Source of the DNA: Rhodocollybia butyracea
Lineage: Eukaryota > Basidiomycota > Agaricomycetes > Agaricales > Omphalotaceae
Direction: 5' to 3'
Length of the DNA: 64,000 nucleotides
Assembly: GCA_015501585.1 (NCBI GenBank)
Contig: JADNRY010000107.1
Coordinates: 124,001 to 188,000, forward strand
Below the pieces are notes generated by a model. That model had not been told where the DNA came from. It made no database searches and saw nothing but the letters and a program-made list of their open reading frames with translations. Position numbers and translations under genes: made by a program. Each line of letters opens with the position of its first letter. Positions within the stretch are counted from its first letter, which is position 1. Positions 51,688 through 62,499 of the stretch are shown here, piece after piece.

Positions 51688-52711
51688 ATGACTCCTCCCA
51701 CCAAAAGGCCTGCAGACGAGCTTGAGCGCGCTCAATGCCAACTCGTAAACGGTTTTAGTTACATTCCTGTCGGTGAGTTTCCCTTGTTATCTTGGCATCC
51801 AGATCTTTCGAGTTCATTCCAAACTGTAGCACCCATGATTGACCCGACAACGACAGCAGGCGACCGGCTCTTCCTCACAAATCAGATTCTCAGCGCGCCA
51901 CCTCTGCTCTGGACGTCCCATCGGCTCCTCGAGCAAGCTAGTAGTAGCCAGGTAGGGCTTGATGTCCTTTACAACTACATGACCGTCGTAATGCAGAATC
52001 TTCAGTCTGTCCTTCCTCCAGCTCGGCGCCATAGCTCTGGGGCCCAGGACGTCACACTTGGAACGATCTTGGGGAGTTGCACGGTGTTTGTTGACGTTTG
52101 GAGTAGTGATGAACAAGACATTTCGTGGCTGTATAAAGAGATGGCAGAGGGCATGGGCGCAAAGGCAAGTAATGTGGTATAAATACAGGATTGCTCGTCT
52201 TATTCTATTTTAGATTGCCAAGGTTCTAGGTCCTCGATGTACGCACTTTATCTTTGTGGATGGGAAACTGTCGGGCATCAAGAAATACTTGTAGGTCTTT
52301 TCCATCTATATTCTATAGTCGTTAACTGTCAATGTAGTAGGATGGCCGAGGAAAAGAGACCGAAAGTTGTTGGGCCATCCTGGCTCCGTGAATGTAAAAA
52401 AGCAAACGAACACCTCGGAGAAGATAATTTTTTGGTTGATATGGACCAACACAAACCTTCCGTTTGGGACAGTCAAAATCGCAAGGTCTGTTTCTTCTCT
52501 CGTCTTAGGGTTCATTTCCTGATTCATACTTAGCGTCGTCGTTCAAGTGCTCCAAGATTCTACGACGATGATGTCTCTACAGTTGCAGGTACGTCTACTT
52601 GACTCTAAAAAAAAAAAGCACCACCCTAACTCTTTCTCAGTAACGGAGGATAACATGGCACCATTGGAGATTGCGAGGCTACGAGGCAAGAAGGCGAGAA
52701 AGACAAATTAG
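51688..52711 (+). CDS. BRCT-domain protein
   Basis: BRCT modules bind phosphopeptides or partners in DNA repair and telomere proteins. Start MTPPTKRPADELER; exons 51688 to about 52179, then about 52215-52289, 52340-52484, 52534-52589 and 52641-52711, ending in RGKKARKTN. The BRCT signature runs across introns: LGSCTVFVDVWSS, GAK, LGPRCTHFIFVDGKL, then KVVGPSWLRECKKANEHLGEDNFLVD (Trp of helix 3 conserved). Total about 270 residues with a single BRCT. A decayed relative with the same MTPPTKRP start lies at 57473. The neighbour POT1-like gene hints at a telomere role, but that is inference. Confidence 0.72.
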
Positions 52712-52760
52712 GGTATGATGTCATTAGCATCGGAATATATTTTCAGTTCCGATAGTAGTG
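52708..52760 (-). repeat. Hairpin motif copy in inverted orientation
   Basis: The minus strand reads ACTATCGGAACTGAAAA..ATTCCGATGCTAATGACATCAT. The TAATGACATCAT end points left, toward the copy at 42173, and abuts the BRCT stop codon. Confidence 0.72.
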
Positions 52761-52828
52761 ACCATTCCAACTTCAGATCGTGTCCTGGGTAACAGAGAAG
52801 AGGGAGGGGATGCATTCTTTGAAACACG

Positions 52829-53824
52829 TCAGTTCTTGCTCAAACCTGTGTGAAAGTGAGACTTGCCTGAAAAAGACGTTGCTTCTGGAAGCTTGCCATC
52901 CATTTTCAACTTTATAAACGCCCATATCAATACCACCGAATTAGTCAACTCGGGCAACCTCTCATCTGAACCTTGAGAATTCCACTGGCAAAAGTCCACC
53001 ATGCTCTCCAGACCCGAAACTTCCAAAAAATCAAATACCGCAGATCGAAGAGCATCGTTTCGCCAGATGATGTACGGCAGTCCTTGAAAGACATCTCTCC
53101 AAGCAGCACTACAAGCAACCGGAGCTCCTTCAGCGTGAAGGAAGAACCCCTCCTTGGGTGACCAGCATGTTTCGCAGAGAGTTGATCGGGTTAGAGTATG
53201 ACAGAATTGTTGATAATGGTCGGTAGAGCTTCCCAACGGGCCTGGACAGTCGTGAAGTCGAGAGTGATGGGCCACAGGATTAGTTGCCAGGCAGTATACA
53301 CAATCCTTCAATAGAATCTTTCCGTTTTCTTTCAAATCTCCCAGAACTTCAGATCCACGCCCATCTTCCACGACAAGTGAAATCTTCTTTTCGTACACTT
53401 CTGGTGCTGCCTTCAGCTTTGCAAGTGCGACTCCGTTGTACGTTCCGTTTACAGTATCAAGCAACTCGGAGTCGAAAACTGCTGTGTCTAGATCTAGCTC
53501 GCCCCAGGGACTACTATATCGCACCTGTGAGTATGATTAAAGTATGTTTGGGCAGTTGGTTGAAATTTTCTACCTGAGCAATTTCGATCGAGTTGTCGAG
53601 AAGTTCATCTGGGATAATAAGATTGTTGAATATGTCCGGGTAACCGTCATCGGAGGACAGGTGGTCTGCGGTGCCGAGGAGATCATCTGGTACCAAGGAA
53701 TAGTCAATCACATCTGGATAGTTATCCGACGACGGGTGTGCATTCAACAGAGCTCCAGGTATAGAATTATAATCAAACCCATCAGAAAAATCGACCTCGG
53801 GATCATAGGAATCAATAGTGGCCA
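52829..53824 (-). CDS. Cys-rich protein, third paralog of the RecQ-tail family
   Basis: Exon 1 (53824 to about 53572; ATG at 53824, another in frame at 53855) encodes three imperfect repeats of the form PDVIDYSLVPDDLLG. A 49-base intron (GTAGAA..CACAG) joins in phase to VRYSSPWGELDL. Exon 2 has the family order: CVYCLATNPVAHHSRLHDCPG, CETCWSPKEG, WRDVFQGLPYIIWR, LEVSGLESMVDFCQW, LTNSVVLIWAFIKL. It lacks the N-terminal C2H2 finger of the 39198 and 40365 proteins. After SFSG the sequence reads GCAAGT, a possible GC-AG donor at the place where its paralogs also have one. Confidence 0.6.
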
Positions 53825-53970
53825 TGGAAGTAAAATAGATGGTGAATATGGTCACGCCTGGAAACTTATTCCCTTTTTTGATTTTTTCTTCATCTCTTTC
53901 TTACTTTCATCAAGCTAGGTAGCCCACTTTTCACGTACCACATTAGTTGATCCTGACTACCTGTGCTTAG

Positions 53971-55572
53971 ATGAGCGTCTCGTCACCTTCGATGATCGAC
54001 TTTGCGTACATGCATGGCATGTTGGAGCAATACAGGGAAAAAGTGCTAACAAATGTAGACCGCTCAGCAATCCGTGTGCTGATATGCTCTACGAATGCGC
54101 ATATTGGAGAATGCAAATCAGAACGGGACCAGCTGAAGACTCTGATTCTTGGCATACAGAACGACCTACGCTTGCTCAACAAGTTTGTGGGTGGATATGA
54201 AGCTCTCCTTGTTCCTATTAGGCGTCTACCGCCTGAGATGCTTGGAATAATATTAGGGTTGGCATGTCTTGATGAGGGAGATGGTGGCAATAGCCTTGTT
54301 CAAGTCATGAAGCTGAGCACGGTATGCAAATCATGGCGGAAGCTTATCCTTACTACTCCAATGTTTTGGAGTACGATCCGTATGGATTGCGATGCGCACA
54401 TGAAGGAAGATGTTCGTATAACTTGCCAGCTCCAGCGGTCAAAAACATCACCTCTTACTCTGTTTATCACTGGCTTCTTCAACGTTCCCCATCCTGATTC
54501 CATCATGTGCACCGATCTTCTTGGTTATGCTGACCAGGTGCACACAATCTATGCCTTTGGGGACGCAGCATGGAAATACCTGCGATTTTGCCGTGATTTG
54601 CCAGCTCTCCGATCTCTTCATCTTGAACTACCCGCGGGAGAGCCATGGATGATAATTGCTCCATCGCTCACCCATTTATCCATTCCGTCTTCTGTCAGCT
54701 TTCTCGGTCCAAATATTCCCTGGTCCAACCTGCGTAGTCTCACCGCAAGGTTTAACGGCGATGCTGATCTCGACTTGATCAAGCTATGTAAACGGCTCGA
54801 GTATCTCAGGATTACTGTTGAGCCAGGTACTGAATTCTTGGTGGATGAGCGCATTGTGACCGTCTCGAACCAGGTCATAAAGCGTTTCGTGTTTGTAGTC
54901 TCGACGTCAGAAGGTGACGGATATGGTATGACAAACCTGCTTATCGCAAAGCTTTCCTTCCCTGGTCTAGCACATTTGACCGTCACCGGCTCCAATGATC
55001 ATGGTGAGCTGGACCCTTGGGATCTTGGTTACCTCAAGTCGTTCCTTGGCCATTCCCAGTGTGCTCTGGTTTCTCTCGAGATTAAGAGTGTCCACTGTGA
55101 TGCCACTGAACTGGTATCCCTTCTCTGGAATGTACCAACTCTGAAGGTCCTGGGGATCCACGATCCACTGGTTGATAACGACAATACAGAAGCGTTTCAC
55201 CCCACGGTTACCCAAAATCTCATCACTTCCCTGTGCCCGTATAACAGCTACCCTATGGTATCCCCGATGCTGCCGAAGCTCTCACACCTTTCGCTGACAA
55301 TCCGAGGTGAATTTGATCCGTGGGCCTTTGTTGAAGTGGTGGAGTCGAGGCTTACGGATCCCAGTCGCAACGACGGCGTTGCAATGATATCCATCGTGCA
55401 ATTGGATATTGCCATACCATCAGGCTGGGAAAGTTGGGAAGCTAAAGAGGTGGTTGAGGATGGGGGAGACTGGCGTCTCAAGACCCTTAAAAGTCTTACC
55501 GAGATTGGTGGCCTTTATATGAGTGTTGTATATGGGGGACACAAAATAGATTTTAGCAAGGTTTGTGCGTAG
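53971..55572 (+). CDS. F-box protein (533 aa)
   Basis: Likely substrate adaptor of an SCF ubiquitin ligase. Intronless frame. Residues 1-80 form a predicted helical/coiled segment (ERDQLKTLILGIQNDLRLLNK). The F-box follows at residues 83-128: IRRLPPEMLGIILGLAC, VMKLSTVCKSWRKLI, TPMFWSTI. The rest holds degenerate leucine-rich segments (LPALRSLHLELP, LEYLRITVEP, LPKLSHLSLTI). This layout is the common Agaricomycete F-box type, which exists in very many copies per genome. Start chosen at MSVSSPSMIDF, the first ATG of the frame. Confidence 0.82.
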   Translation: MSVSSPSMIDFAYMHGMLEQYREKVLTNVDRSAIRVLICSTNAHIGECKSERDQLKTLILGIQNDLRLLNKFVGGYEALLVPIRRLPPEMLGIILGLACLDEGDGGNSLVQVMKLSTVCKSWRKLILTTPMFWSTIRMDCDAHMKEDVRITCQLQRSKTSPLTLFITGFFNVPHPDSIMCTDLLGYADQVHTIYAFGDAAWKYLRFCRDLPALRSLHLELPAGEPWMIIAPSLTHLSIPSSVSFLGPNIPWSNLRSLTARFNGDADLDLIKLCKRLEYLRITVEPGTEFLVDERIVTVSNQVIKRFVFVVSTSEGDGYGMTNLLIAKLSFPGLAHLTVTGSNDHGELDPWDLGYLKSFLGHSQCALVSLEIKSVHCDATELVSLLWNVPTLKVLGIHDPLVDNDNTEAFHPTVTQNLITSLCPYNSYPMVSPMLPKLSHLSLTIRGEFDPWAFVEVVESRLTDPSRNDGVAMISIVQLDIAIPSGWESWEAKEVVEDGGDWRLKTLKSLTEIGGLYMSVVYGGHKIDFSKVCA

Positions 55573-55702
55573 TACGATAACGTTGGTATGGCCTTCTTGG
55601 TGCACAGGCACAGGTCAAAGCGAGTTATAGCCTTCCAATTTGAGGTGACTATATGCTGTGAATTTGATTACATCATATATTTACTCTTCCCTTTTCACCA
55701 CC

Positions 55703-57073
55703 ATGTCACACCAAGAGTTGGAAACTATTTCGGAAAGTACGAAGCGTGTATTCTGGAAGTTGAGCCGTATTGTTCCGCCTGAGCAAGATGCCTCTCCTCG
55801 AACCAAAAATTCCTTCCGGACAGCAATTACGAGTGTCGTCCAAGCAGCGGGTCAAGCTCTCGCTACAGCAGTTGGACTCGGCCAGCTTGTTCCGGATGAG
55901 CATGGAAATCCACCAAACCTTGGTCTAACTGCCAAAGATTGGCGTAAGTACTGCTTTCATTGTCTCGCTCGTTGCCAAGGAAATTTCCAGATGATATCGG
56001 ACCTGAGCCAGAATCAGAGGACGACAGAGACGAGGCGCAAGGCAACGTATCTGCCATTACTCAAGATCAAGTTGACGACGAACTTGAACACATCTTTGCC
56101 AATTCCGAGGGGGTCGTGGATGACTTTTACCGTTATTCCGTCAGTGATTTTTTCAAGATGGTGGTCAACGGTGGCCACAATGGAAAAGTCGTTGAAGAGG
56201 AACGCGAGGCCTATCGACGTCTCCTTATTGGTTATAAAAAGACCTCCCATCTGACAATTGTGTGTAATTGTTGAATCCTATGCTTAAAAGCCCTGACCCT
56301 CTTTTCAGTCCACATGCTTTGCGAAATTCAGGGTGACTCGAACTTCAGTCTTGCGCACTGCAAACCAGGCAATACAGATCGGGGAAATCGTTGATCTGGC
56401 TACGCGACTCGAGGAACGGGAATCTCTGATCTTCCGGGGTTCATCTGAAGATTCCATTACTTCCTATCTGCTCACTGTGATTCGTAACATTGAAGGGTAC
56501 AAAGCCTGCGAGGACTGGAAAGGCCAATCGCAAGAGTTCAGAAAAGAGTTTATATCAAATTTTGCACGCAGCCTATTGCCTGATGCCTTTGAGCGCCTCG
56601 ATAACCTTGGGATACCTGAAAAGAAGAAGAAGACTAAATACACAAAACTCATCACTCCAATCCGGACTAAGCATTGCAAGATGATGGAGCAAAGGGAGCG
56701 ATTTAGGGATCTCTATCTACAAGTGAGCTTCGAGGACATTGGAATTTGTTGTATCTAACCGCCCTCAAAGTTCGGTCCTATCGCGCTTCTCGACCCGACG
56801 TTCATGAAGACGGGGGACAAGAAAAATTTTCCGCGCATGTCCAAACTGTCGCTAGCTGTCTATAAGGCAGTCATTCGAAGAGTAGAAGACCAGGACTTGG
56901 GCCAAATAAGGTATGGGGACCACCTCCGATTTGTAGTGGGTGTGCTCGAAGAGTTGGGCGGCGAGAGGGTGGGGGCTTATATCAAGCAATTTTTGGAGGA
57001 TAATTGCTATTGGGATTTGGAGGAAGACGAGGAGTCGGAGTCGGAGCAGTCGGGGGAGGAAGGGCAAGAATAA
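55703..57073 (+). CDS. Unrecognised multi-exon protein with acidic C-terminus
   Basis: Start MSHQELETISES at 55703. Exons join in phase: to about 55943, about 55991-56260, about 56309 to about 56722, and about 56769-57073. Features: Ala/Thr-rich helix (SVVQAAGQALATAVGLG), acidic stretch (PESEDDRDEAQ), a KKKKTKY basic patch, a conserved-looking helical domain (MSKLSLAVYKAVIRRVEDQDLG), and a closing acidic tail (EEDEESESEQSGEEG). No catalytic motif seen. Related fungal hypothetical proteins may exist; I cannot name one. Confidence 0.6.
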
Positions 57074-57192
57074 GGTATGTTTCACATTGCTTCACGAGAA
57101 TCATTTCTCACTGGATTTAAAAAGGACAAGAAGGAGGTATGTTTTACGTTGCTTCACGAGAATCATTTCTCACTGGATTTAAAAAGGACACT
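57073..57192 (+). repeat. 62-bp tandem duplication at a gene end
   Basis: AGGTATGTTT..TTGCTTCACGAGAATC..GGATTTAAAAAGGACA starts at 57073 and again at 57135 with two or three substitutions. Copy 1 overlaps the stop codon of the upstream gene. Confidence 0.85.
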
Positions 57193-57472
57193 GCACTGTG
57201 GTTGGAAATTGGTTAATCGAACTACCCATTGTATTTATATTTTTATTTAAGCTCTCAATGCAGGACGCTTGGATTGTTATATGCATGTCAAAAGTTTAGT
57301 GCTTGGCGTTTTATGGAATAACGGCCCGGCTTCTTTTTCTTCCTCGACGACCATGTGCCCTTCAGATCTAACCCCTGCATCAATGTACAAGTCTCAAGGA
57401 TTGGTATGGTTTGTGGGTTCTGATATCAAGGAAGCGTGCTGTACGTTTGCATGAGTAAGCTGATGACTCCCC

Positions 57473-57925
57473 CCACCAAAAGGCCACTGTGACAAGGTCT
57501 CTCTCCGCGAAAGCGAACCCGCCATGAAGACAATGAAGTTGGTGAGTTTTTAACTGGTTATAGGTACGACGACAATGAACTCTCCGCCAGAGAAGCAAAC
57601 GGCCAACTCGAAGGTGATACGTGCATGAAAAACGGACAAAGCAACTCTAGGTTATTTGCCAACATTGTTGTAGCTCAGGGGGGGCAGAGGTATGTAATCT
57701 GTCTTTTTCAAGTGGGCGACCATCAAGAATCATACCCCCGAATGCACGCATATCCTGTTCAGCTCTGGGCATCAAAAAACCTCCAACGACTATTGGTGCG
57801 TTGTGTTGTGATTTTCCCGTCCCATCTACTCAGGATCTCGACCCAAAGTCGTTAGCACCACCTGGATCACTGATAGCTTGAAAGCAAAGGCGCGCATGGC
57901 AAAAGAGTATCGACAAAATGTGTGT
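57473..57925 (+). pseudogene. BRCT-like pseudogene, relative of the 51688 gene
   Basis: It begins MTPPTKRPL like the gene at 51688, but codon 10 is TGA; beyond it the same frame goes on with QGLSPRKRTRHEDNEVG, so this is an in-frame nonsense change. After a short intron, YDDNELSAREANGQLEG..RLFANIVVAQGG resembles a BRCT start. A second part (57838-57915) reads RPKVVSTTWITDSLKAKARMAKEYRQN, the C-terminal BRCT helix with its Trp. No continuous protein can be read. It may use an alternative start, but I favour a dead copy. Confidence 0.5.
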
Positions 57926-58440
57926 TTCTTTCTCCTCACGATTTTGCTTCCATCCATAGCATCGTCAATCGAAACCTCCTAGATGTGAATATATGAATTT
58001 CGGGTGATGCTTAGTGAGAGTGGCAAAATCCCGCCCTCGTTGGGCTATAGTTGCTTTCCGAGGAACAAGGTATTCTGCTTAGAGCGCCACACTAGGAGTA
58101 ATTTGAATCAGACCGCGAACCCTCGGCGGACAACACTCAGTTGTTGTTCACGAACTTGTATATACCCCGCCGAGAAGTATCACCTATGATCAACGCGTTG
58201 TGTCAAGTGCCTGCCAAATGCGTTGGTCTGTCCTTCAATGTCACAGTATGTATGTTTGGTAGATCAACGTTGAGAAAGGAATTGTTTCACGATAAGTTTA
58301 TAAAATGAGACCTCACCAGCAGCAGATTCCCCAAGAGCATTCTGTGCAGGGATAGATTGAATTCCAGAAGGAAAACCTAATCAAGATTCACGCCAAATAC
58401 CTTGCTGAGAGTCGAACCCAGGTTCCATAAAAAAAATGTG
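57926..58440. other. Spacer without recognised gene
   Basis: No domain or long frame. A degenerate T-arm piece (GGGTTCGACTCTC on the minus strand) lies near 58408-58422. Confidence 0.35.
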
Positions 58441-58452
58441 TCAGATTCCCAA

Positions 58453-58545
58453 CAGACAAGTGCCTTTTTGGGAGTCGAACCCAGATCCCACTGGAAACAG
58501 AGGTTCATCTCCGCAGTGCTACCAGTATACTATCAAGACATATCT
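58453..58545 (-). tRNA. tRNA-like unit, CACTG family
   Basis: Minus strand: TGTCTTGATAGTATACTGGTAG has A-box form, CACTG pairs with CAGTG around a 20-base loop, the variable region is GGAT, and the T-arm is CTGGG-TTCGACT-CCCAA. The first loop base is C and the second G, so no standard T33. Confidence 0.5.
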
Positions 58546-58687
58546 AATGAAACAAACTGGAGATCAGGGGGGGCACTCTGAACCAGAATGAGAAATGGTT
58601 GTGGGCTTTGAACATTCAATGTCGCTTAGCCTGAAACTCTCACAGTGTTTGAGAAAAAAAGAAGACTAATCAAGGGTTCTCTCGACA

Positions 58688-58770
58688 GGTGTCTTTCTGG
58701 GATTTGAACCCAGATCTCACTGAAGATAGGGATCCATCTGGGCAGTGCTACCGTTATACTATGCAGACAC
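58688..58770 (-). tRNA. tRNA-like unit, CACTG family
   Basis: TGTCTGCATAGTATAACGGTAG, CACTG/CAGTG stem with a 20-base loop, variable AGAT, T-arm CTGGG-TTCAAAT-CCCAG (perfect). Same lengths as the unit at 58453. A 20-base loop would fit a 7-base loop plus 13-base intron, but position 33 is C. Confidence 0.52.
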
Positions 58771-59011
58771 TCTTGTATCCAATGAAAGGTTACTATATCC
58801 TGCAACGATGGCAACTGTGCCAGGTACTATTGTGCTTTTATTGGCTCAGTAATCTATCTACAGACCTGGTACATTGTCTGACGCTCAATGAAGGGGGACG
58901 GCTACTGCATGGTCCCGGGTCCAGGATCTGTGTCCCACTACCTGTTGGTGAGTATTCAGCTGACTTCAATGGGGTCGTGAGAAGATTCTCCTTGCCAATT
59001 CTCTTTGTCTA

Positions 59012-60042
59012 CTATATACGGGCCCAGGGATGAGTGGTGCGCCTCCCTCCAAACCCCCTTCTGGACATCCTTACCAAAATCTATGCACCACATGATTTAT
59101 AGCTTAAATTAAAGGTATTTGCCCTGCATGCCCAACGTAGTTAATATCACGTGATTGGGTCATACTATGTGTTTGCCGAGTTTGTGTACTCAATACAGGT
59201 GTTTTAGAGCAAAATGCATGGGGAACAAGGGCAATAGGACCTGAAGTGGTGCAAATGGTACTAGAGTGGCGTAAATGGGTCCAGGATGCCGCCGCATTGA
59301 TTTTACTGCCCCGGGTTCCCAAGTCTTTTCCAAGCTTCTGTTAAAGGGTTGAAATTATTGCTGGTAATGCGTGGGTTGTAAAAAAAATATTGGGGAGTTT
59401 ATTTTGTATTCAAAATTCATGTTAGGGTTATGGCTTCCTCTGGTATGTATATAAACTCCGGTTACTGTGTGGGACCTTAGTGGGGGGGATTCACCTTTTA
59501 TTGCTACACAGAAAAACATCCCCTAACTTGTACTGTACGCACAGGGTGTAATAATTACACTATAGCCCTTGTTTTGGGGCCATCTGGTAGCCAGGAACCA
59601 GGGCTTTCTATTGTGCATACAGTGGTGACTGAATATCAAGTGTGCTGGACTTGTTAGTTGGTATAGATGCACACAGTGCGAAACATTGCACAGATTAACA
59701 TGGCTGACTGTATTGAATAGTGCGTTTGGCCACACAGTTAACCCGGAATCATGTATGGTATTTACAGTGCAGTTTCTAGAACTGGAATAATAGCTCTGGT
59801 TCATTGCTGAGGTTGCGATTTTGTGACTGTACAAAGCCCAGTGAGTTGTACACAACAACAGATCAATAATAGGATGTCACTACACTCTCTGACACCCGAA
59901 GAAGTCTTTAGATTACAACACATGGCCTCGGAAACATGTTCTATTTTATATCGACCTGACACTCTTTTAATACTGTGAGATTCCTGTCCTCTGCGGCGAG
60001 GCCCAAGTGTTACTAGAGTTGTAGCAAGCTGGTTTTCGCACA
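59012..60042. repeat. 1-kb direct repeat, copy 1
   Basis: From ATATACGGGCCC through GATGAGTGGTGCGCCTCCCT, AATATCACGTGATTGG, TGTTTGCCGAGTTTGTGTAC, TTGAAATTATTGCTGG to TAGCAAGCTGGTTTTCGCAC. The partner is 62996-64000, in the same order with small indels. Confidence 0.85.
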
Positions 60043-60322
60043 GCAAGTAAAATAAATAATGTTGTCTGTATTTTTATTGCCTGTTATCTACAGACCCTGT
60101 AAGTTGTCCGAGTCCCAAGGATTATAATACCAACTATTTTCTATGTGGGTGGGGGGTACTAGGTGAGAAGATTCTCCTTGCCAATTCTCTTTGTCTATGA
60201 TATGGGGGGGATATGTCACTGACATCACTGCGCCGCAGTTCAAGGATATATCAGCGCCGCAGGGTAACTGACCTGATAAAGTGGTGATCTTTCTAGTCCC
60301 AGCGAGTGGGAATAACTTGTCT

Positions 60323-60501
60323 GCCGAGGTGATGTGTTTGCTGTTCCCTCTTTAGGAGGACTAATTGAGACCAGCTCGGCAAGCTTCTATATACTCTTTT
60401 AATACTGCTGGATCCTATGAGGTTCCCGCACTTGTATGAGAGTAAATTGCATACCGCAGGGCAGAAGAATTAATAGAGATATCAAGAACACTGGTACGGT
60501 T
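60323..60501. repeat. 180-bp direct repeat, copy 1
   Basis: GCCGAGGTGATGTGTTTGCTG through AGACCAGCTCGGCAAGC to ATCAAGAACACTGGTACGG; recurs at 61222-61405. GCCGAG and CTCGGC bracket the first 65 bases as an inverted pair. Confidence 0.85.
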
Positions 60502-60553
60502 CTAATTTTGCCGCAGGCTATACATTTTTATTCTGTGTGTGGGATCTACGGAA

Positions 60554-60682
60554 ATAAAAGCGCAACGCAGTTGCTGCCAGCGGCTCACTGCAGGTTAGAA
60601 AAGCGCAGGTTGCGCCTGTGCGTAGCACGGAATGTTAGAGTTGGGGGTTCAAGGACGTAAAAAAGCGCCGCAGGCTCCATGG
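60554..60682 (+). repeat. GC-rich structured repeat copy
   Basis: CGCAGTTGCTGCCAGCGGCTC, GGTTAGAAAAGCGCAGG, TTGCGCCTGTGCGTAGCACGG, GGGGGTTCAAGGACG, GCGCCGCAGGCTCC. The sequence GGGGGTTCAAGG resembles a Pol III B box. Confidence 0.75.
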
Positions 60683-61221
60683 GGAAAGCATTCCAAACTC
60701 TGATCAAACTCTGAGTTGACTGTGAGATTCCTTTCCCCACAGAATAGAGACAGGGATGTATAATGGGAGTTTTATGGCCCTCACTACCAAACTTGTGCCA
60801 CGGTAAGCAGGTAACTGGATTCTTAGTGTGTGCTTTGACCAGCTCATTTACAGACCCGGTACATTGTCCAAGTCCCTGTGATGGCAATTACCTATAGTAC
60901 CTACTATGTTCCATGCAATCTGTATATGTCACCGGGGGCTACTTTGTGCTGATATGTAATTTACCCGCAAGAACTTGCGTCCCACTGATTCATACGTACC
61001 TGCCAGTGAGTTGGGCTACTGAACAGACAATCAATTGAAGAAGACTCTCCTTGCCAATTCTCTTTGTCTGTAACTGTACAGTAGTCCTTGTGTGGCAATT
61101 GAAAAGCCCAATCAACTCACCAATGCCTTTGATACAACGCTGATAAAGTAGACACAAAGGTGGCCTCGGAAACATGTTCTACTCTCAGCGAGTGTATACT
61201 CCACTTGTACAGGTTGTGTGC

Positions 61222-61405
61222 CGAGGTAATGTGATGTGTTTGCTGTCCCCTCTTTAGGAGGACTAATTGAGACCAGCTCGGCAAGCTTCTATATACTCTT
61301 TTAATACTGCTGGATCCTATGAGGTTCCCACACTTGTATGAGAGTAAATTGCATACCGCAGGGCAGAAGAATTAATAGAGATATCAAGAACACTGGTACG
61401 GTTCA
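61222..61405. repeat. 180-bp direct repeat, copy 2
   Basis: Nearly identical to 60323-60501, with one short duplication (AATGTGATGTG) near its start and a C/A change (TTCCCGCAC versus TTCCCACAC). Confidence 0.85.
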
Positions 61406-62202
61406 TGGCAAGGCTAGTACCGTAAATGGGTCCCAACCTCTCTCCATAATGCTTGGTACTCCTGGATGGACATCCAATCCAAGGAAGTGCCCCAAGAAGA
61501 TTCTCCTTGCCAATTCTCTTTGTCTATCACAGTAGAGTACTCTAATAGAAACTGTACATTAGTGTCGTTGTGCTGCTGACCGCAGTACAAGTAGTAAAAC
61601 ACCATGTTGCACTGACTGAATTGTGATAGCACAACTACTGTTGCTGATGTCACTGTGTGACATGCCATCTCTTTTTAATGAATAACAACTCTACTGGAAA
61701 CGCGTGTGGTGGGGGCATGCATTGGCACGGCAGGCTAGTTATTTATAGTCCCAGCAACTGACCGACACCTGTGATACAACACTGATAAAGTAGACACAAA
61801 GGTGGCCTCGGAAACATGTTCCTAAGCTTGTAAAAAAAAATAACGGAGAGTTCATGGTAAATTCAGAGTGTAGAGTAGTGTAAAGGCATTGTCTGGTATA
61901 TATATGAGCCCTGGGTATGGCTCGGATTCTTTGTGCGACTCCAAATATATTCTTACAGACTTGTAGAGTTACCGATACAAGGGCTGGAACATTTATCTCT
62001 AGGTGACCGCAGGGGTCCTATTATGTATTGCCATCTATAATTCCAGCGGTGAGGTGGTGGCCTGCCTCCTGGACATCCAATCCAAGGGCGAACTCAAAGA
62101 TCCTACTTGCAGTGCCCTGAGTTCCTTGTGCGGCAATTGAAAAGTGATGTATGATATCATTTGCTACTTGAGTGTCTGATCCATCACTGACATCATTGCG
62201 CT

Positions 62203-62374
62203 GCAGGCTATACATTTTTATTCTGTGTGTGGGATCTACGGAAATAAAAGCGCAACGCAGTTGCTGCCAGCGGCTCATTGCAGGTTAGAAAAGCGCAGGT
62301 TGCGCCTGTGCGTAGCACGGAATGTTAGAGTTGGGGGGTTCAAGGACGTAAAAAAGCGCCGCAGGCTCAATGGG
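62203..62374 (+). repeat. GC-rich structured repeat copy
   Basis: Matches 60510-60682, including the flank GCAGGCTATACATTTTTATTC before the unit. One extra G lies before GTTCAAGG. Confidence 0.75.
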
Positions 62375-62499
62375 AAAAACATTCCAAAGGCAGATCAAAT
62401 TGTGACTGTGACATTCCCATCTGCTTGTTTCTTGCAGAGTAGACTGCATGCGGTGAGGCCCAAGTGTTACTAGAGGTGTCTAAAATATGCTACCCAACT

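Noticed and set aside
27470..53855. KDZ-type or other classical transposase
   Set aside because: I looked for a DDE-type core or CxC finger in all larger frames and saw none; the Ulp1-type gene alone is not enough to call a transposon.
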